Source: Lachnospiraceae bacterium KH1T2 (GTDB lineage: Bacteria > Bacillota > Clostridia > Lachnospirales > Lachnospiraceae). Taken from it: a DNA stretch of 64,000 bases. Location of the stretch: positions 1-64,000 of the forward strand of contig FOSY01000002.1 of assembly GCA_900114405.1 (NCBI GenBank). Direction: 5' to 3'. The first letter of the stretch is position 1. Each line of letters begins with the position of its first letter. Positions 6,445 through 15,680 of this stretch are shown piece by piece. Under the pieces are notes generated by a model. It was given only the letters and a program-made list of their open reading frames with translations. It ran no database searches and was not told where the DNA came from. Both the position numbers and the translations under genes were made by a program.

Positions 6445-7751
6445 TGATTTTTAATGATATACCAAGAATTAATACAGCTATAGCTGAATGGGCAGCATGT
6501 ATGCTTTACGTGCTGCTCTTAAAGAAAAGATTTTCAAAGGAAGTGACGGTGGCTATCTCAGCGATATCACTTCTTGTGCTGTCGGTTTTTTTATGCATTA
6601 CGGCGGATATAGGACTTACGCTGTGGATTCCGTGTATGCTTGCAGCGGTTATATGGATGTTTGGAACACTTTGGTTGCTCCTGGACGCTTCAGCCAGAAC
6701 AGCAGGATATTTTACAGCCTGTGCATTTATGATAGCTGAGTTTACAGCATCCATCGAATGGCAGTTTGAAATATATATCGGCAACTTCATGCCTAAATTT
6801 TTCTGGTGGAATGTAATGAGGATGTTGATATGTTTTGCTCTGCTGCTGGTGGGGTTTTACCTGCTTGAAAAAAAGTATGTTAATAGTGTCTTTGTTTCGC
6901 AGATAATGCGAAAAGATGTTGTATCAGCTTTTTGTTTTACTGTGATCGCTTTTGCATTGAGTAATATCAGCTTCATAAGCATAAGGACGCCATTTAGTGC
7001 TATAGAGCATACGGATATAAATATAATGCGGACGCTTGTGGATGCATGTGGAATCGCTATTTTGTACTCATATCAGGTGCGGATATGTGAGTATTATGCT
7101 GAAAAAGAGGTAAATACTATCCGTTCTATGCTCAAAAATCAATATGATCAATATCGTTATTATCAGCAGAGTATGGAAATGATACATATAAAGTATCATG
7201 ATCTTAAGCATCAGATAACGGGTTTAAGATACGAAACTGATAATGAAAAGCGGAAGGAGTGGCTGGATCAGCTTGAAAAAGAACTTGACGATAATCACAT
7301 TGTGGATAGGACAGGCAATCAGGTTCTTGATACCATGCTTGGAGCTAAGATCTTTCAGGCAAGTAAGAACCAGATACGCATAACCTGTGTTGCAGACGGC
7401 AAGCTTTTGGACTTTATGCATGTAACTGATATTTGTACGATATTTGGTAATGCATTGGATAATGCGATTGAGAATGCCGTTTTGATCGAAGATCCGGAAA
7501 AAAGAATGATCCATGTGACTGTTTCAGCACAGAAAAGTTTCGTTCTGATAAATATTTCTAATTATTTTGAAGGAAAGATTGAATTAAAAAACAATGCTCT
7601 GCCTAAGACGACAAAGCATGATAAAAGCAATCATGGCTTTGGACTTAAGAGTATCGGATATGCTGTGGAGAAGTATAACGGTACAATGTCTGTTTCCGCA
7701 GAAAATAATTGGTTTGAATTGAAAATTCTTATGCCTCAAAATGGTAAATAA
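6444..7751 (+). CDS. GHKL-domain sensor histidine kinase (AgrC-like)
   Basis: A 435-residue membrane kinase. The first 220 residues hold about six hydrophobic segments. A linker follows, then the phospho-accepting H252 in KYHDLKHQI and the GHKL ATPase domain with N-box FGNALDNAIENA and a glycine-rich KSNHGFGLKSI. This is the layout of HPK10 kinases such as AgrC. It overlaps the response regulator by one base (TAATG), indicating coupled translation. A terminator follows at once, so the operon ends here. Confidence 0.9.
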   Translation: MIFNDIPRINTAIAEWAACMLYVLLLKKRFSKEVTVAISAISLLVLSVFLCITADIGLTLWIPCMLAAVIWMFGTLWLLLDASARTAGYFTACAFMIAEFTASIEWQFEIYIGNFMPKFFWWNVMRMLICFALLLVGFYLLEKKYVNSVFVSQIMRKDVVSAFCFTVIAFALSNISFISIRTPFSAIEHTDINIMRTLVDACGIAILYSYQVRICEYYAEKEVNTIRSMLKNQYDQYRYYQQSMEMIHIKYHDLKHQITGLRYETDNEKRKEWLDQLEKELDDNHIVDRTGNQVLDTMLGAKIFQASKNQIRITCVADGKLLDFMHVTDICTIFGNALDNAIENAVLIEDPEKRMIHVTVSAQKSFVLINISNYFEGKIELKNNALPKTTKHDKSNHGFGLKSIGYAVEKYNGTMSVSAENNWFELKILMPQNGK

Positions 7752-7764
7752 ATACTTTTTATGA

Positions 7765-7806
7765 CAAAAAAAGACGTTTCGTGTCACGGAAGCGTCTTTT
7801 TTCTTT
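7765..7806 (+). terminator. Rho-independent terminator after the two-component genes
   Basis: AAAAAAGACG...CGTCTTTTTT form a hairpin with additional paired bases inside, ending in a long T tract (about 7795-7807). It closes the dipeptidase/two-component unit. Confidence 0.85.
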
Positions 7807-7861
7807 TTATGTGTTAATGTAATATTACTAAATTTACAGATTAAACAGGAGGAAAACTGTT

Positions 7862-10297
7862 TTGAAGCATTTAGACATTATAAATAAAATGACATTGGAG
7901 GAAAAAGCTGCATATCTCTCAGGTAAAAATGAGTGGGCTACAAGGGACTTTCCGGAACTTGGCATTCCTGCGCTTTTTTGCTCTGATGGACCGAATGGTG
8001 TGAGAAAGCAGCAGGGAGCAGGAGATCATCTTGGGCTTAATCCGTCTGTTCCGGCAACATGCTTTCCGACTTCTGTCGGTATTTCTAATAGCTGGGATCA
8101 GGAACTTGCGGATGAAGTTGGCGAGGCGCTTGGTGAAGAAGCAGCGGCTGAGGGTGTAAATGTTCTTTTAGGACCTGGAATGAATATTAAGAGAAATCCT
8201 CTTTGCGGAAGAAATTTCGAATATATATCAGAAGATCCTTATCTTTCAGGAAAACTGGCAGCGGCTATTATCCGCGGAATCCAGAAAAATGGAGTATTTG
8301 CATGTGCTAAGCATTTTGCAGTCAATAGTCAGGAACTTAGACGAATGGCTATGGATTCTGTAGTAGATGAAAGAACACTTCGTGAAATTTATCTTGAGTC
8401 GTTTGAGATTGCTATTGAAGAGGGTAAGCCCGGCTCTATAATGTCAAGCTACAATGAAGTGAATGGTGTCTATGCGAATGAGAACAGACATCTTCTTATA
8501 GATATTCTTAGAAAAGAATGGGGATTTGATGGAGCTGTTATCACAGACTGGGGTGCTTCAAATGATCACGCTCTTGGTGTTAAGAATGGTTCTACGCTTG
8601 AAATGCCAGCACCGGGACTTGATGCTGCAAGAGAGCTTATAGCTGCTGTTAAGAGCGGTAAGATCAGTGAAGTTGATATCGACCTCAGAGTTGATGAACT
8701 TCTTGAGCTTACACTTAAGACTCAGGATAAGAAAAAATGCGCAGATAAAGAGGCAATGCATAAGGCACATCATAAGGTTGCTAAAAAGGCGGCTGTTGAA
8801 GGCGCAGTACTTCTTAAGAATGAAGAGGGTATCCTTCCGCTCAAGAAAGGTGTTAAGGCTGCGATCATTGGTGATTTTGCATTTGCACCGAGATATCAGG
8901 GAGCAGGTTCATCCATGGTCAATTCTACAAAAGTTGACAGCATAGTTGAACTTGTTGATAAATATGATCTTCAGGTGGTTGGTACAGCTAAAGGCTATAC
9001 ACGTGATGGCAGTGATGATGATGCACTTCTTAAAGAGGCTGTTGACCTTGCCGCAAAGGCAGATGTAGTGCTGTACTTCTTTGGTCTGAATGAAAATTCT
9101 GAATCAGAAGGACTTGACAGAGTGCATATGAGGATACCGCAGAATCAGATAAAGGTTATGCAGTCCATTGCACAGGTTAATCAGGATCTTGTAGGTGTGA
9201 TCAGTGCCGGCTCTGCAATTGAAATGCCTTGGCATCATCATTTTAAGGCTCTTCTGCATGGCTTCCTTTATGGACAGGCGGGTGCGGGTGCAATGCTTGA
9301 TCTGCTTACAGGTAAAGAAGTTCCTTCTGGTAAACTTGGTGAGACTATTCCAAAGAAATATGAAGATACACCTTCATTTAAGTATTATCCGTCAAGACAG
9401 CGTACTTCTGAATACAGAGAATCTGTTTATGTTGGCTACAGGTATTTTACTTCGGCTAATGTTCCGGTTCTTTATCCATTTGGCTTTGGTATGTCATATA
9501 CAAAGTTTGAATATAGTGATCTTAAAATTGATGAAAATGGAGTTTCATTTAAGATCAGAAATATTGGAAAATATGATGCGGCAGAAGTTGCACAGCTTTA
9601 TGTAGGACTGGATAATGCTAAAGTATTCAGACCGGTAAGAGAGCTTAAAGGCTTTGCGAGAGTATTCCTTAAAGCCGGAGAAGAAAAGGAAGTAAGAATC
9701 GCATTTGATGATAAGACCTTCCGTTATTGGAATGTTAAGACAAATAGGTGGGAAGTTGAAGCAGGTAATTATTCAATAATGATAGGAGCTTCATCTGAAG
9801 ATATAAGACTTAAGGACAACCTTGATGTTGCAGGTACTACAGAGAGTTATCCATATTACACAAATCAGCTTCCTTCTTATTATAAAGCAGACATTACTCA
9901 TGTTTCTGATGAAGAGTATGAGAAACTGCTTGGACATTCGATTCCTGATGGAACGTGGAATGGTGAGCTTGGCATAAATGACGCGCTTTGTCAGATGTAC
10001 TATGCAAAGAGTGCGCTTGCACGCTTTGGATATAATTTCCTCAACAAGCGGCTTAAAAAGGCGGAGAATGCAGGTGTTCCTGACCTTAATACGCTTTTCC
10101 AATATAATATGCCATTCAGAGCTATCGCAAAGATGACTGGCGGAATGGTTTCGATGGAAATGGTATATGGACTTGTTGATGTGGTAAATGGTCATTTCTT
10201 TAGGGGTATGGGTAAAGTGATCGGCGGATTTTTCAGAAATCGTCGATTGAATAAAGAGTATGAAAATAAATACCTGCAGCGACAGGGTAAAGATTGA
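7862..10297 (+). CDS. Glycoside hydrolase family 3 beta-glucosidase (cytoplasmic)
   Basis: An 811-residue GH3 enzyme in normal domain order: the N-terminal TIM barrel (about 1-290) with CSDGPNGVR, GRNFEYISEDPYLSG, KHFAVNSQE and the nucleophile D229 in VITDWG; an alpha/beta domain (about 300-520); and a fibronectin III-like domain with PFGFGMSYTKFEYS onward (about 535-650). It should release glucose from the non-reducing end of beta-glucosides or related sugars. There is no signal peptide. Translation starts at TTG 7862, fixed by AGGAGG nine bases upstream. The last 150 residues go beyond the usual GH3 end; they have no recognised domain but contain amphipathic stretches. A GtrA-like gene follows 13 bases later. 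Confidence 0.9.
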   Translation: MKHLDIINKMTLEEKAAYLSGKNEWATRDFPELGIPALFCSDGPNGVRKQQGAGDHLGLNPSVPATCFPTSVGISNSWDQELADEVGEALGEEAAAEGVNVLLGPGMNIKRNPLCGRNFEYISEDPYLSGKLAAAIIRGIQKNGVFACAKHFAVNSQELRRMAMDSVVDERTLREIYLESFEIAIEEGKPGSIMSSYNEVNGVYANENRHLLIDILRKEWGFDGAVITDWGASNDHALGVKNGSTLEMPAPGLDAARELIAAVKSGKISEVDIDLRVDELLELTLKTQDKKKCADKEAMHKAHHKVAKKAAVEGAVLLKNEEGILPLKKGVKAAIIGDFAFAPRYQGAGSSMVNSTKVDSIVELVDKYDLQVVGTAKGYTRDGSDDDALLKEAVDLAAKADVVLYFFGLNENSESEGLDRVHMRIPQNQIKVMQSIAQVNQDLVGVISAGSAIEMPWHHHFKALLHGFLYGQAGAGAMLDLLTGKEVPSGKLGETIPKKYEDTPSFKYYPSRQRTSEYRESVYVGYRYFTSANVPVLYPFGFGMSYTKFEYSDLKIDENGVSFKIRNIGKYDAAEVAQLYVGLDNAKVFRPVRELKGFARVFLKAGEEKEVRIAFDDKTFRYWNVKTNRWEVEAGNYSIMIGASSEDIRLKDNLDVAGTTESYPYYTNQLPSYYKADITHVSDEEYEKLLGHSIPDGTWNGELGINDALCQMYYAKSALARFGYNFLNKRLKKAENAGVPDLNTLFQYNMPFRAIAKMTGGMVSMEMVYGLVDVVNGHFFRGMGKVIGGFFRNRRLNKEYENKYLQRQGKD

Positions 10298-10310
10298 ATA
10301 GGAGAGAGTT

Positions 10311-10817
10311 ATGGAAAAGTTAAAGGGTTGGATTGAAAAACATCCTGATCTTTGGGAGTTTATCATGTTCAACGTGCTTTCAAATTGTGCAACAGTAACC
10401 AATTTTGTTGTTATGTGGATATGCACAGGATTTATCTTTAAGAGCTTAAGTGCTTCGCCTTTTAAGTTTCTTATGTTTAACTATGCTGATAACATCGAGT
10501 CAAACCTTGGGCTTTGCGGCTTCTTGAGTTTCCTTGTTGCTACAGCAGCAGCGCAGACAGTTAACTTCTTTGTTCAAAAGAATTTTGTTTTTAAGTCTAA
10601 TGCGGCATTTGAGAAAGCTGTTCCAAAGTATATTATCTTTGCAATAGTGCTAGTGCTTATCTCAGCGGCACTTCCTGCATATAGTCAGGCTTTTCTCGTA
10701 AATACGGTTCATGTACCTTCTTCACTGGCACCGACACTTGCGAATATAATTAACATAGTCGTGCAGGTAGTACTTAGTTATCCGACAATGAAGTTCTGGA
10801 TAATGCCGAAAAACTAA
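10311..10817 (+). CDS. GtrA-like small membrane protein
   Basis: A 168-residue integral membrane protein with about four hydrophobic segments and the GtrA/DPMS-like hallmark NFFVQKNFVFKSN, in which the aromatic-basic loop sits between helices 2 and 3. GtrA family proteins are thought to help move lipid-linked sugars across the membrane, though many members have unknown roles. GGAGAG precedes the start. It is sandwiched between two GH3 genes, which suggests a part in glycan or glycolipid handling; this is inference. Confidence 0.75.
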   Translation: MEKLKGWIEKHPDLWEFIMFNVLSNCATVTNFVVMWICTGFIFKSLSASPFKFLMFNYADNIESNLGLCGFLSFLVATAAAQTVNFFVQKNFVFKSNAAFEKAVPKYIIFAIVLVLISAALPAYSQAFLVNTVHVPSSLAPTLANIINIVVQVVLSYPTMKFWIMPKN

Positions 10818-10837
10818 AAAGTTGATATTGAGTAAAG

Positions 10838-10868
10838 ATGCAGTACTGTTTGACGGTACTGCATTTTT
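10838..10868 (+). terminator. Rho-independent terminator
   Basis: The arms ATGCAGTAC and GGTACTGCAT around an 8-base loop are followed by TTTTTAT. It separates the first GH3/GtrA unit from the second GH3 gene. Confidence 0.85.
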
Positions 10869-10956
10869 ATATGTCATTATTTATAAAAATGATGCATTTT
10901 GTGCTTCATTTTTGCATGTTATGACATAAGTGGTATACAGAACCTTTTGTGTGATA

Positions 10957-10965
10957 TGTTATAAT
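10957..10965 (+). promoter_or_regulatory. Extended -10 promoter for the second GH3 gene
   Basis: TGTTATAAT is a perfect extended -10 (TGnTATAAT). It lies 28 bases before the ATG at 10993 and 90 bases after the terminator. No clear -35 is seen, as is common with extended -10 promoters. It rules out an in-frame start at 10930, which would be upstream of transcription. Confidence 0.65.
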
Positions 10966-10992
10966 CAACAAATTAAGAGAGAGGTATTGAAA

Positions 10993-13893
10993 ATGTTAGC
11001 AATTAATATTGATGACGTTATCAGTGTTCTGAAATCAGTTACACCTCACTTGATCGCTATAGGAGTGCTTCTCCTTATTGCGATAATCGTGACAGTAGCT
11101 GTCAGAAAAATGGTAAAAGAAAAGAAAGCTTTTATACGTAAGGAAACATGGCTTGTATTCCTTCTTGGCTTAATAGTTGTTGTAAATCTGATCCTCACAG
11201 GTCCTATGTACAACATGGTCACACTTGCAACAGGTGATGGAGCTATTTCTGAGGTAACTTCATCAGAAGCAAAGGCTCTGGGAGAGGAAATTGCTTCAGA
11301 AGGTATAGTTCTTCTTCAGAATAATGATGGAGCACTTCCGCTTGCCAAGGGAACAAAACTTAATGTTTTTGGCTGGTCTTCAACAAATCCTGTTTATGGT
11401 GGTACAGGTTCAGGTGGTCTTAACGATGCCTACCCAACAGTTTCACTTCTTGAAGGTCTTAAGAATGCAGGATTTGAAGTGAATCAGGATATTGTAGATT
11501 TCTACACAAATTTCCGTGAAACACGTCCTACAGTTGGAATGTGGGGACAGGACTGGACAATCCCTGAACCTACAATGGATGATTATAACAATGCAAATAT
11601 CTTTGAAAATGCAAAGAATTATTCTGATACAGCAGTTATAGTTCTTGCAAGATCAGGTGGTGAAGGTGCGGATCTTCCGACAAGCCTTGATCCTGATGCA
11701 AAGGATACTTTCAAAGAAGCAGGCTCTTTTGGCTCAACAGGTGTAAGATACAGTGAGCAGAAAGATGACCTCGATGCTTCGAAGAGCTACCTTGAGCTTT
11801 CAAACAGAGAGCAGGCAATGGTTGACGAGGTTACTAAGGATTTCAGCAATGTTATACTTATCGTAAACTCAGCTAATACAATGGAACTTGGATTTGTAGA
11901 AAATTATCCGCAGATCAAGTCAGTTGTCTGGTGCCCAGGTGCTGGTCAGTCAGGATTTAATTCACTGGGTAAAGTCCTTGATGGTGAAGTAAACCCTTCA
12001 GGTAAGACAGCAGATACTTTTGTTCGTGATCTTACAAAAGCACCATATTTCAATAATATAGGTAATTTTGTATATGACAATATGTCAGAGTTTGGAATGG
12101 AGGATCATGGTAATAAATACACTCCTTCATTTGTAAACTATGTAGAAGGTATTTATGTAGGATATCGTTTCTGGGAAACAGCTGCAGCAGAAGGTCTTAT
12201 TAATTATGATGAAGCTGTGCAGTATCCATTCGGATATGGTCTTTCTTATACAAGCTTTGAGCAGAAGATGGGCGATATTCAGGAAAAAGACGGTGAAATC
12301 TCTATTGATGTAACTGTTACAAATAACGGTGAAGTTGATGGTAAAGACGTTGTAGAAATTTACTATAACCCACCATATACAAATGGCGGTATCGAGAAGG
12401 CTTCTGCAAATCTTGCAGGTTTTGCAAAAACCAAGCTTCTTGCACCGGGCGAAAGCGAAACAGTAACAGTAAGCTTCCCTGTTGAGTCTATGGCTTCTTA
12501 TGATGAGAAGAATGCAAAAGCATATGTTCTTGAAGCCGGTGATTACATAATTTCACTCAATAAGGACTCACATAATATCATTGATTCTAAGACTTATAAT
12601 GTAGCTGAGACTATCACATATAGCGGTGATAATACACATGCCGGTGATAAGACTGCTGCCGTAAACCAGCTTGATGAAGCACGTGGTGATGTAGAGTATC
12701 TTTCACGTAAAGACGGCTTTGCTAACTATGCAGAAGCAACAGCAGCTCCAAAGAACTTTACACTTTCTGATGATAAGAAGGCACAGTTCTTCAATAACAG
12801 TAACTATGATCCTGAAGCACTTAATGACAGTTCTGATGAAATGCCGACTACAGGTGCGAAGAACGGTATCAAGCTTGAAGAACTCAGAGGTCTTGATTAT
12901 AACGATCCTAAGTGGGATGAGCTTCTCGATGAGCTTACAGTAGATGATATGGATACACTTATCTCACTTGATGGTTACCAGACACCTGCTGTTTCATCAA
13001 TTGGAAAGGTTCAGACTATCGATTGTGATGGACCTGCTTCTATCAACAATAACTTTACAGGAACTGGTTCTATCGGTTTCCCTGCAGGAGTTATGATCGC
13101 AAATACATTTAATAAAGAACTTGCAACACAGTTTGGTGAAAGCATCGGTAAGATGGCTGATGAAATGAACGTTTCAGGATGGTATGCTCCGGCTATGAAT
13201 ACACATAGAAGTGCATTTGGCGGACGTAACTTCGAGTATTACTCAGAAGATCCGGTACTTTCAGGCTCTATCGCTACAAATGCTGTAGTTGGTGCTTCAA
13301 AATATGGTGTATATGCATACATCAAGCACTTTGCATTAAATGATCAGGAAACAAACAGAAACTATCAGCTCTGCACATGGTTTGATGAGCAGGCAGCTCG
13401 TGAGATTTATCTTAAGCCTTTCGAGATGTGTGTAAAGCAGGGCGGTGCACATGCTGTAATGTCAGCATTTAACTTCTATGGAGTAACACCTGCATATGCA
13501 TGCAGCAGTGTCCTTAACAATATTCTTCGTGATGAGTGGGGATTCCAGGGCTTCGTAGAAACAGATTACTATGGCGTATATGGATATCAGGATTCTGACC
13601 GTGCTGTAAGAAATGGTAATGATGCTTGTCTTACTGCCATTGATACAGAGACTAACCATCTTACAGATGCGAAGAGTGCTACATCTGTAAAGGCTATGAG
13701 ACAGTCAGCAAAGAATATTCTCTTTACAACTGTAAATAGCCGTGCATATGAGCCTGAAAATCTTAATACAGGACTTCCTGTATGGGTTATCGTTATGATA
13801 GTAGTCGATGTTGTTCTTGCTGCTCTTATAGTGTTCCTTGGATTTAAGGGATATAAAAAATACAGTAAGAGAGTTGTAGTAGACGAAGAATAA
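10993..13893 (+). CDS. Membrane-anchored GH3 beta-glucosidase with permuted domain order
   Basis: A 966-residue protein. Two hydrophobic segments (about residues 15-37 and 52-74) precede a segment matching the GH3 C-terminal alpha/beta domain (from EEIASEGIVLLQNNDGALPL, about 97, to about 330). Next come PFGYGLSYTSFEQ and a fibronectin III-like domain (about 415-530), a linker, and only then the TIM barrel (about 660-880) with IDCDGPASI, GRNFEYYSEDPVLSG, IKHFALNDQE and probable nucleophile D858 in VETDYYG. The usual tryptophan after that Asp is Tyr here. A final hydrophobic helix (about 928-952) is followed by a basic tail. Such inverted GH3 enzymes are known from rumen Firmicutes; the double anchoring implies action at the cell surface. 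It is monocistronic between a promoter and a terminator. Confidence 0.88.
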   Translation: MLAINIDDVISVLKSVTPHLIAIGVLLLIAIIVTVAVRKMVKEKKAFIRKETWLVFLLGLIVVVNLILTGPMYNMVTLATGDGAISEVTSSEAKALGEEIASEGIVLLQNNDGALPLAKGTKLNVFGWSSTNPVYGGTGSGGLNDAYPTVSLLEGLKNAGFEVNQDIVDFYTNFRETRPTVGMWGQDWTIPEPTMDDYNNANIFENAKNYSDTAVIVLARSGGEGADLPTSLDPDAKDTFKEAGSFGSTGVRYSEQKDDLDASKSYLELSNREQAMVDEVTKDFSNVILIVNSANTMELGFVENYPQIKSVVWCPGAGQSGFNSLGKVLDGEVNPSGKTADTFVRDLTKAPYFNNIGNFVYDNMSEFGMEDHGNKYTPSFVNYVEGIYVGYRFWETAAAEGLINYDEAVQYPFGYGLSYTSFEQKMGDIQEKDGEISIDVTVTNNGEVDGKDVVEIYYNPPYTNGGIEKASANLAGFAKTKLLAPGESETVTVSFPVESMASYDEKNAKAYVLEAGDYIISLNKDSHNIIDSKTYNVAETITYSGDNTHAGDKTAAVNQLDEARGDVEYLSRKDGFANYAEATAAPKNFTLSDDKKAQFFNNSNYDPEALNDSSDEMPTTGAKNGIKLEELRGLDYNDPKWDELLDELTVDDMDTLISLDGYQTPAVSSIGKVQTIDCDGPASINNNFTGTGSIGFPAGVMIANTFNKELATQFGESIGKMADEMNVSGWYAPAMNTHRSAFGGRNFEYYSEDPVLSGSIATNAVVGASKYGVYAYIKHFALNDQETNRNYQLCTWFDEQAAREIYLKPFEMCVKQGGAHAVMSAFNFYGVTPAYACSSVLNNILRDEWGFQGFVETDYYGVYGYQDSDRAVRNGNDACLTAIDTETNHLTDAKSATSVKAMRQSAKNILFTTVNSRAYEPENLNTGLPVWVIVMIVVDVVLAALIVFLGFKGYKKYSKRVVVDEE

Positions 13894-13943
13894 ATTTTAT
13901 CTGAGTCGGGGGTTACAATCTCTGATTGAGCTAAAAGCTCCGT

Positions 13944-13978
13944 GAGGATCATGTGGTTTTCCACATGGTCCTCTTTTG
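13944..13978 (+). terminator. Rho-independent terminator after the permuted GH3 gene
   Basis: GAGGATCATGTGG and CCACATGGTCCTC pair with one wobble around a TTTT loop and are followed by TTTT. Confidence 0.85.
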
Positions 13979-14006
13979 CTATTAAGAATTTTTGGGTAAA
14001 AGATTC

Positions 14007-14036
14007 TTGATAATACTTGAATTACTTTACTATAAC
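14007..14036 (+). promoter_or_regulatory. Probable sigma-A promoter of metA
   Basis: TTGATA at 14007-14012 and TATAAC at 14031-14036 are separated by 18 bases. Transcription would begin about 45 bases before the metA start codon. The short leader leaves no room for a SAM riboswitch or T-box. Confidence 0.5.
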
Positions 14037-14088
14037 AAAGTAAAATGATAAAATCATTTTTAAAAATGCATAAGGAAGTGTGAACTAT

Positions 14089-15000
14089 ATGCCAATTAAA
14101 GTACAAAGTGACCTACCTGCAAAAGAGCAGCTTGAAAATGAAAATATCTTTGTTATGGATGAGTTCCGTTCATTACATCAGGACATTCGTCCTTTGAAGA
14201 TAGTGATCCTCAACCTGATGCCGTTAAAGGAGGATACTGAGCTTCAGCTTCTAAGGTGTCTTTCTAATACGCCGCTTCAGATTGATGTGACGTTTATGAT
14301 GATGAAGAGTCATGTCGCTGCAAATACTTCAGCAAATCACTTAAATCAGTTTTATATTACGTTTGATGATGTTAAAGACCATAAATATGATGGTATGATA
14401 ATAACTGGTGCACCTGTTGAAAAAATGAAATATGAAGAAGTTGATTATTGGGATGAGCTTTGCCAGATATTTGAATGGACAAAGACAAATGTGACCAGTA
14501 CGTTTCATATTTGTTGGGGAGCACAGGCGGGATTATATTATCACTATGGACTCGATAAAACCATACTGAAAACAAAGCTCTCCGGTGTTTATACACAAAA
14601 GGTCTTGAATAGAAAAGTTCCTTTGGTAAGAGGATGCGACGATATTTTTCTCTGTCCGCACTCAAGGCATACGGAAGTTCCTGCTGATAAGATTCATGCA
14701 TGCAGTGAAATAGAGGTTCTCGCTGAGTCAGATGAAGCTGGAGTTTTCCTGTGCATGGCTAAGAATGGTCGTCAGATTTTTGTGATGGGTCATAGTGAAT
14801 ATGATAGAATGACGCTGGATCAGGAGTATAAGAGAGATCTTGCAAAGGGATTAACTGATGTAGAAATGCCAGTTAATTATTATCCTGATAATGATCCTGA
14901 TAAGAGACCGCTTCTGACGTGGAGAAGTGCCTCAGATCTTATATATTCGAACTGGCTGAATTATTATGTATATCAGGAGACACCTTACTCATTGGATTGA
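14089..15000 (+). CDS. metA: Homoserine O-acetyltransferase (MetA family)
   Basis: A 303-residue MetA. All catalytic positions are present at their standard numbers: C142 in HICWGAQ, H235 and E237 in MGHSEYDR. Residue 111 is Glu ([13 protein letters not shown]); in studied MetA proteins Glu111 favours acetyl-CoA whereas Gly111, as in E. coli, favours succinyl-CoA. The product should therefore be O-acetylhomoserine for methionine synthesis. ATG 14089 is chosen over GTG 14080 because AAGGAAG ends only two bases before that GTG but lies about 10 bases from the ATG, and because numbering then fits the family. The metH gene lies 4.4 kb downstream in the same direction. Confidence 0.95.
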   Translation: MPIKVQSDLPAKEQLENENIFVMDEFRSLHQDIRPLKIVILNLMPLKEDTELQLLRCLSNTPLQIDVTFMMMKSHVAANTSANHLNQFYITFDDVKDHKYDGMIITGAPVEKMKYEEVDYWDELCQIFEWTKTNVTSTFHICWGAQAGLYYHYGLDKTILKTKLSGVYTQKVLNRKVPLVRGCDDIFLCPHSRHTEVPADKIHACSEIEVLAESDEAGVFLCMAKNGRQIFVMGHSEYDRMTLDQEYKRDLAKGLTDVEMPVNYYPDNDPDKRPLLTWRSASDLIYSNWLNYYVYQETPYSLD

Positions 15001-15005
15001 TTTTT

Positions 15006-15674
15006 ATGAATAAACTTATTTTTAATTTTACAGGTCTATATGCTTCAATGGATCTGCTTCCTAAAGATTTTGAGATGATCGACTGCACCGGTATAAGAGG
15101 GGCAGAACTTTATATTGATGAAGAAGCAGAAGGAATATTGCAGAAGCTTATAGATGAGCGCGGCGCAGAAGGGGTTCACCTTGTCGATAACGGTAATTAT
15201 CATTATATGACAAGGCTTTTTCTTAAGACTATCGGGGAGCCTTTTGATCTCCTTTACTTTGATAATCACAGTGATGACCAGCCGCCGGCATTTGAAGGGC
15301 TGCATTCTTGCGGCTCGTGGGTACTTGATGCACGTGAAAGCATAGGTGCACTATGCAATATTACATGGGTAGATGGCAATGGGAAGATTCATTCTTCAGG
15401 GAAGGAAGCTTCTGAAGACAGACCGCTGTACATCTCTTTTGATAAAGATGTGTTGAGTAAGGAAGAAGTACCTACTAACTGGGATCAGGGGATATTATCA
15501 TTAAAACAGATTTATGAAATTGCCGATAAGTACATAAAGGGCAGAAGGCTTATTGGTGCGGATATATGTGGAGGGTGCGTAAGTACTGATGGAATTTTTC
15601 CATCAGAGGATTTGATAAAGAATGAAGCCGTTGATCTGGAACTTATAAAGTATTTTTTAAGTCGGCTGAATTGA
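15006..15674 (+). CDS. Arginase/agmatinase (ureohydrolase) fold protein
   Basis: A 222-residue protein that is short for the family (usually about 290-300). Metal-site motifs can be matched: LVDNGNYHYMTR for the first His region, YFDNHSDDQ for DxHxD, and ISFDKDVLS for SxDxDxxDP in altered form. The last aspartate-proline is replaced (DKDVLSKEEVPTN). The reaction is therefore uncertain: hydrolysis of a guanidino or formimino compound, or another amide, is possible. The start at 15006 lies 5 bases after the metA stop, so translation is probably coupled; the penicillin-binding protein follows 6 bases later. Confidence 0.7.
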   Translation: MNKLIFNFTGLYASMDLLPKDFEMIDCTGIRGAELYIDEEAEGILQKLIDERGAEGVHLVDNGNYHYMTRLFLKTIGEPFDLLYFDNHSDDQPPAFEGLHSCGSWVLDARESIGALCNITWVDGNGKIHSSGKEASEDRPLYISFDKDVLSKEEVPTNWDQGILSLKQIYEIADKYIKGRRLIGADICGGCVSTDGIFPSEDLIKNEAVDLELIKYFLSRLN

Positions 15675-15680
15675 GGAATT

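Noticed and set aside
9791-10426. A 211-codon minus-strand frame opposite the GH3 end and GtrA-like gene
   Set aside because: It lies fully against well-supported genes, is rich in Ile/His/Ser as reverse-strand shadows are, and has no ribosome site.
14080-14088. GTG start for metA at 14080
   Set aside because: The Shine-Dalgarno is too close, and numbering of C142, H235 and E111 fits a start at 14089.
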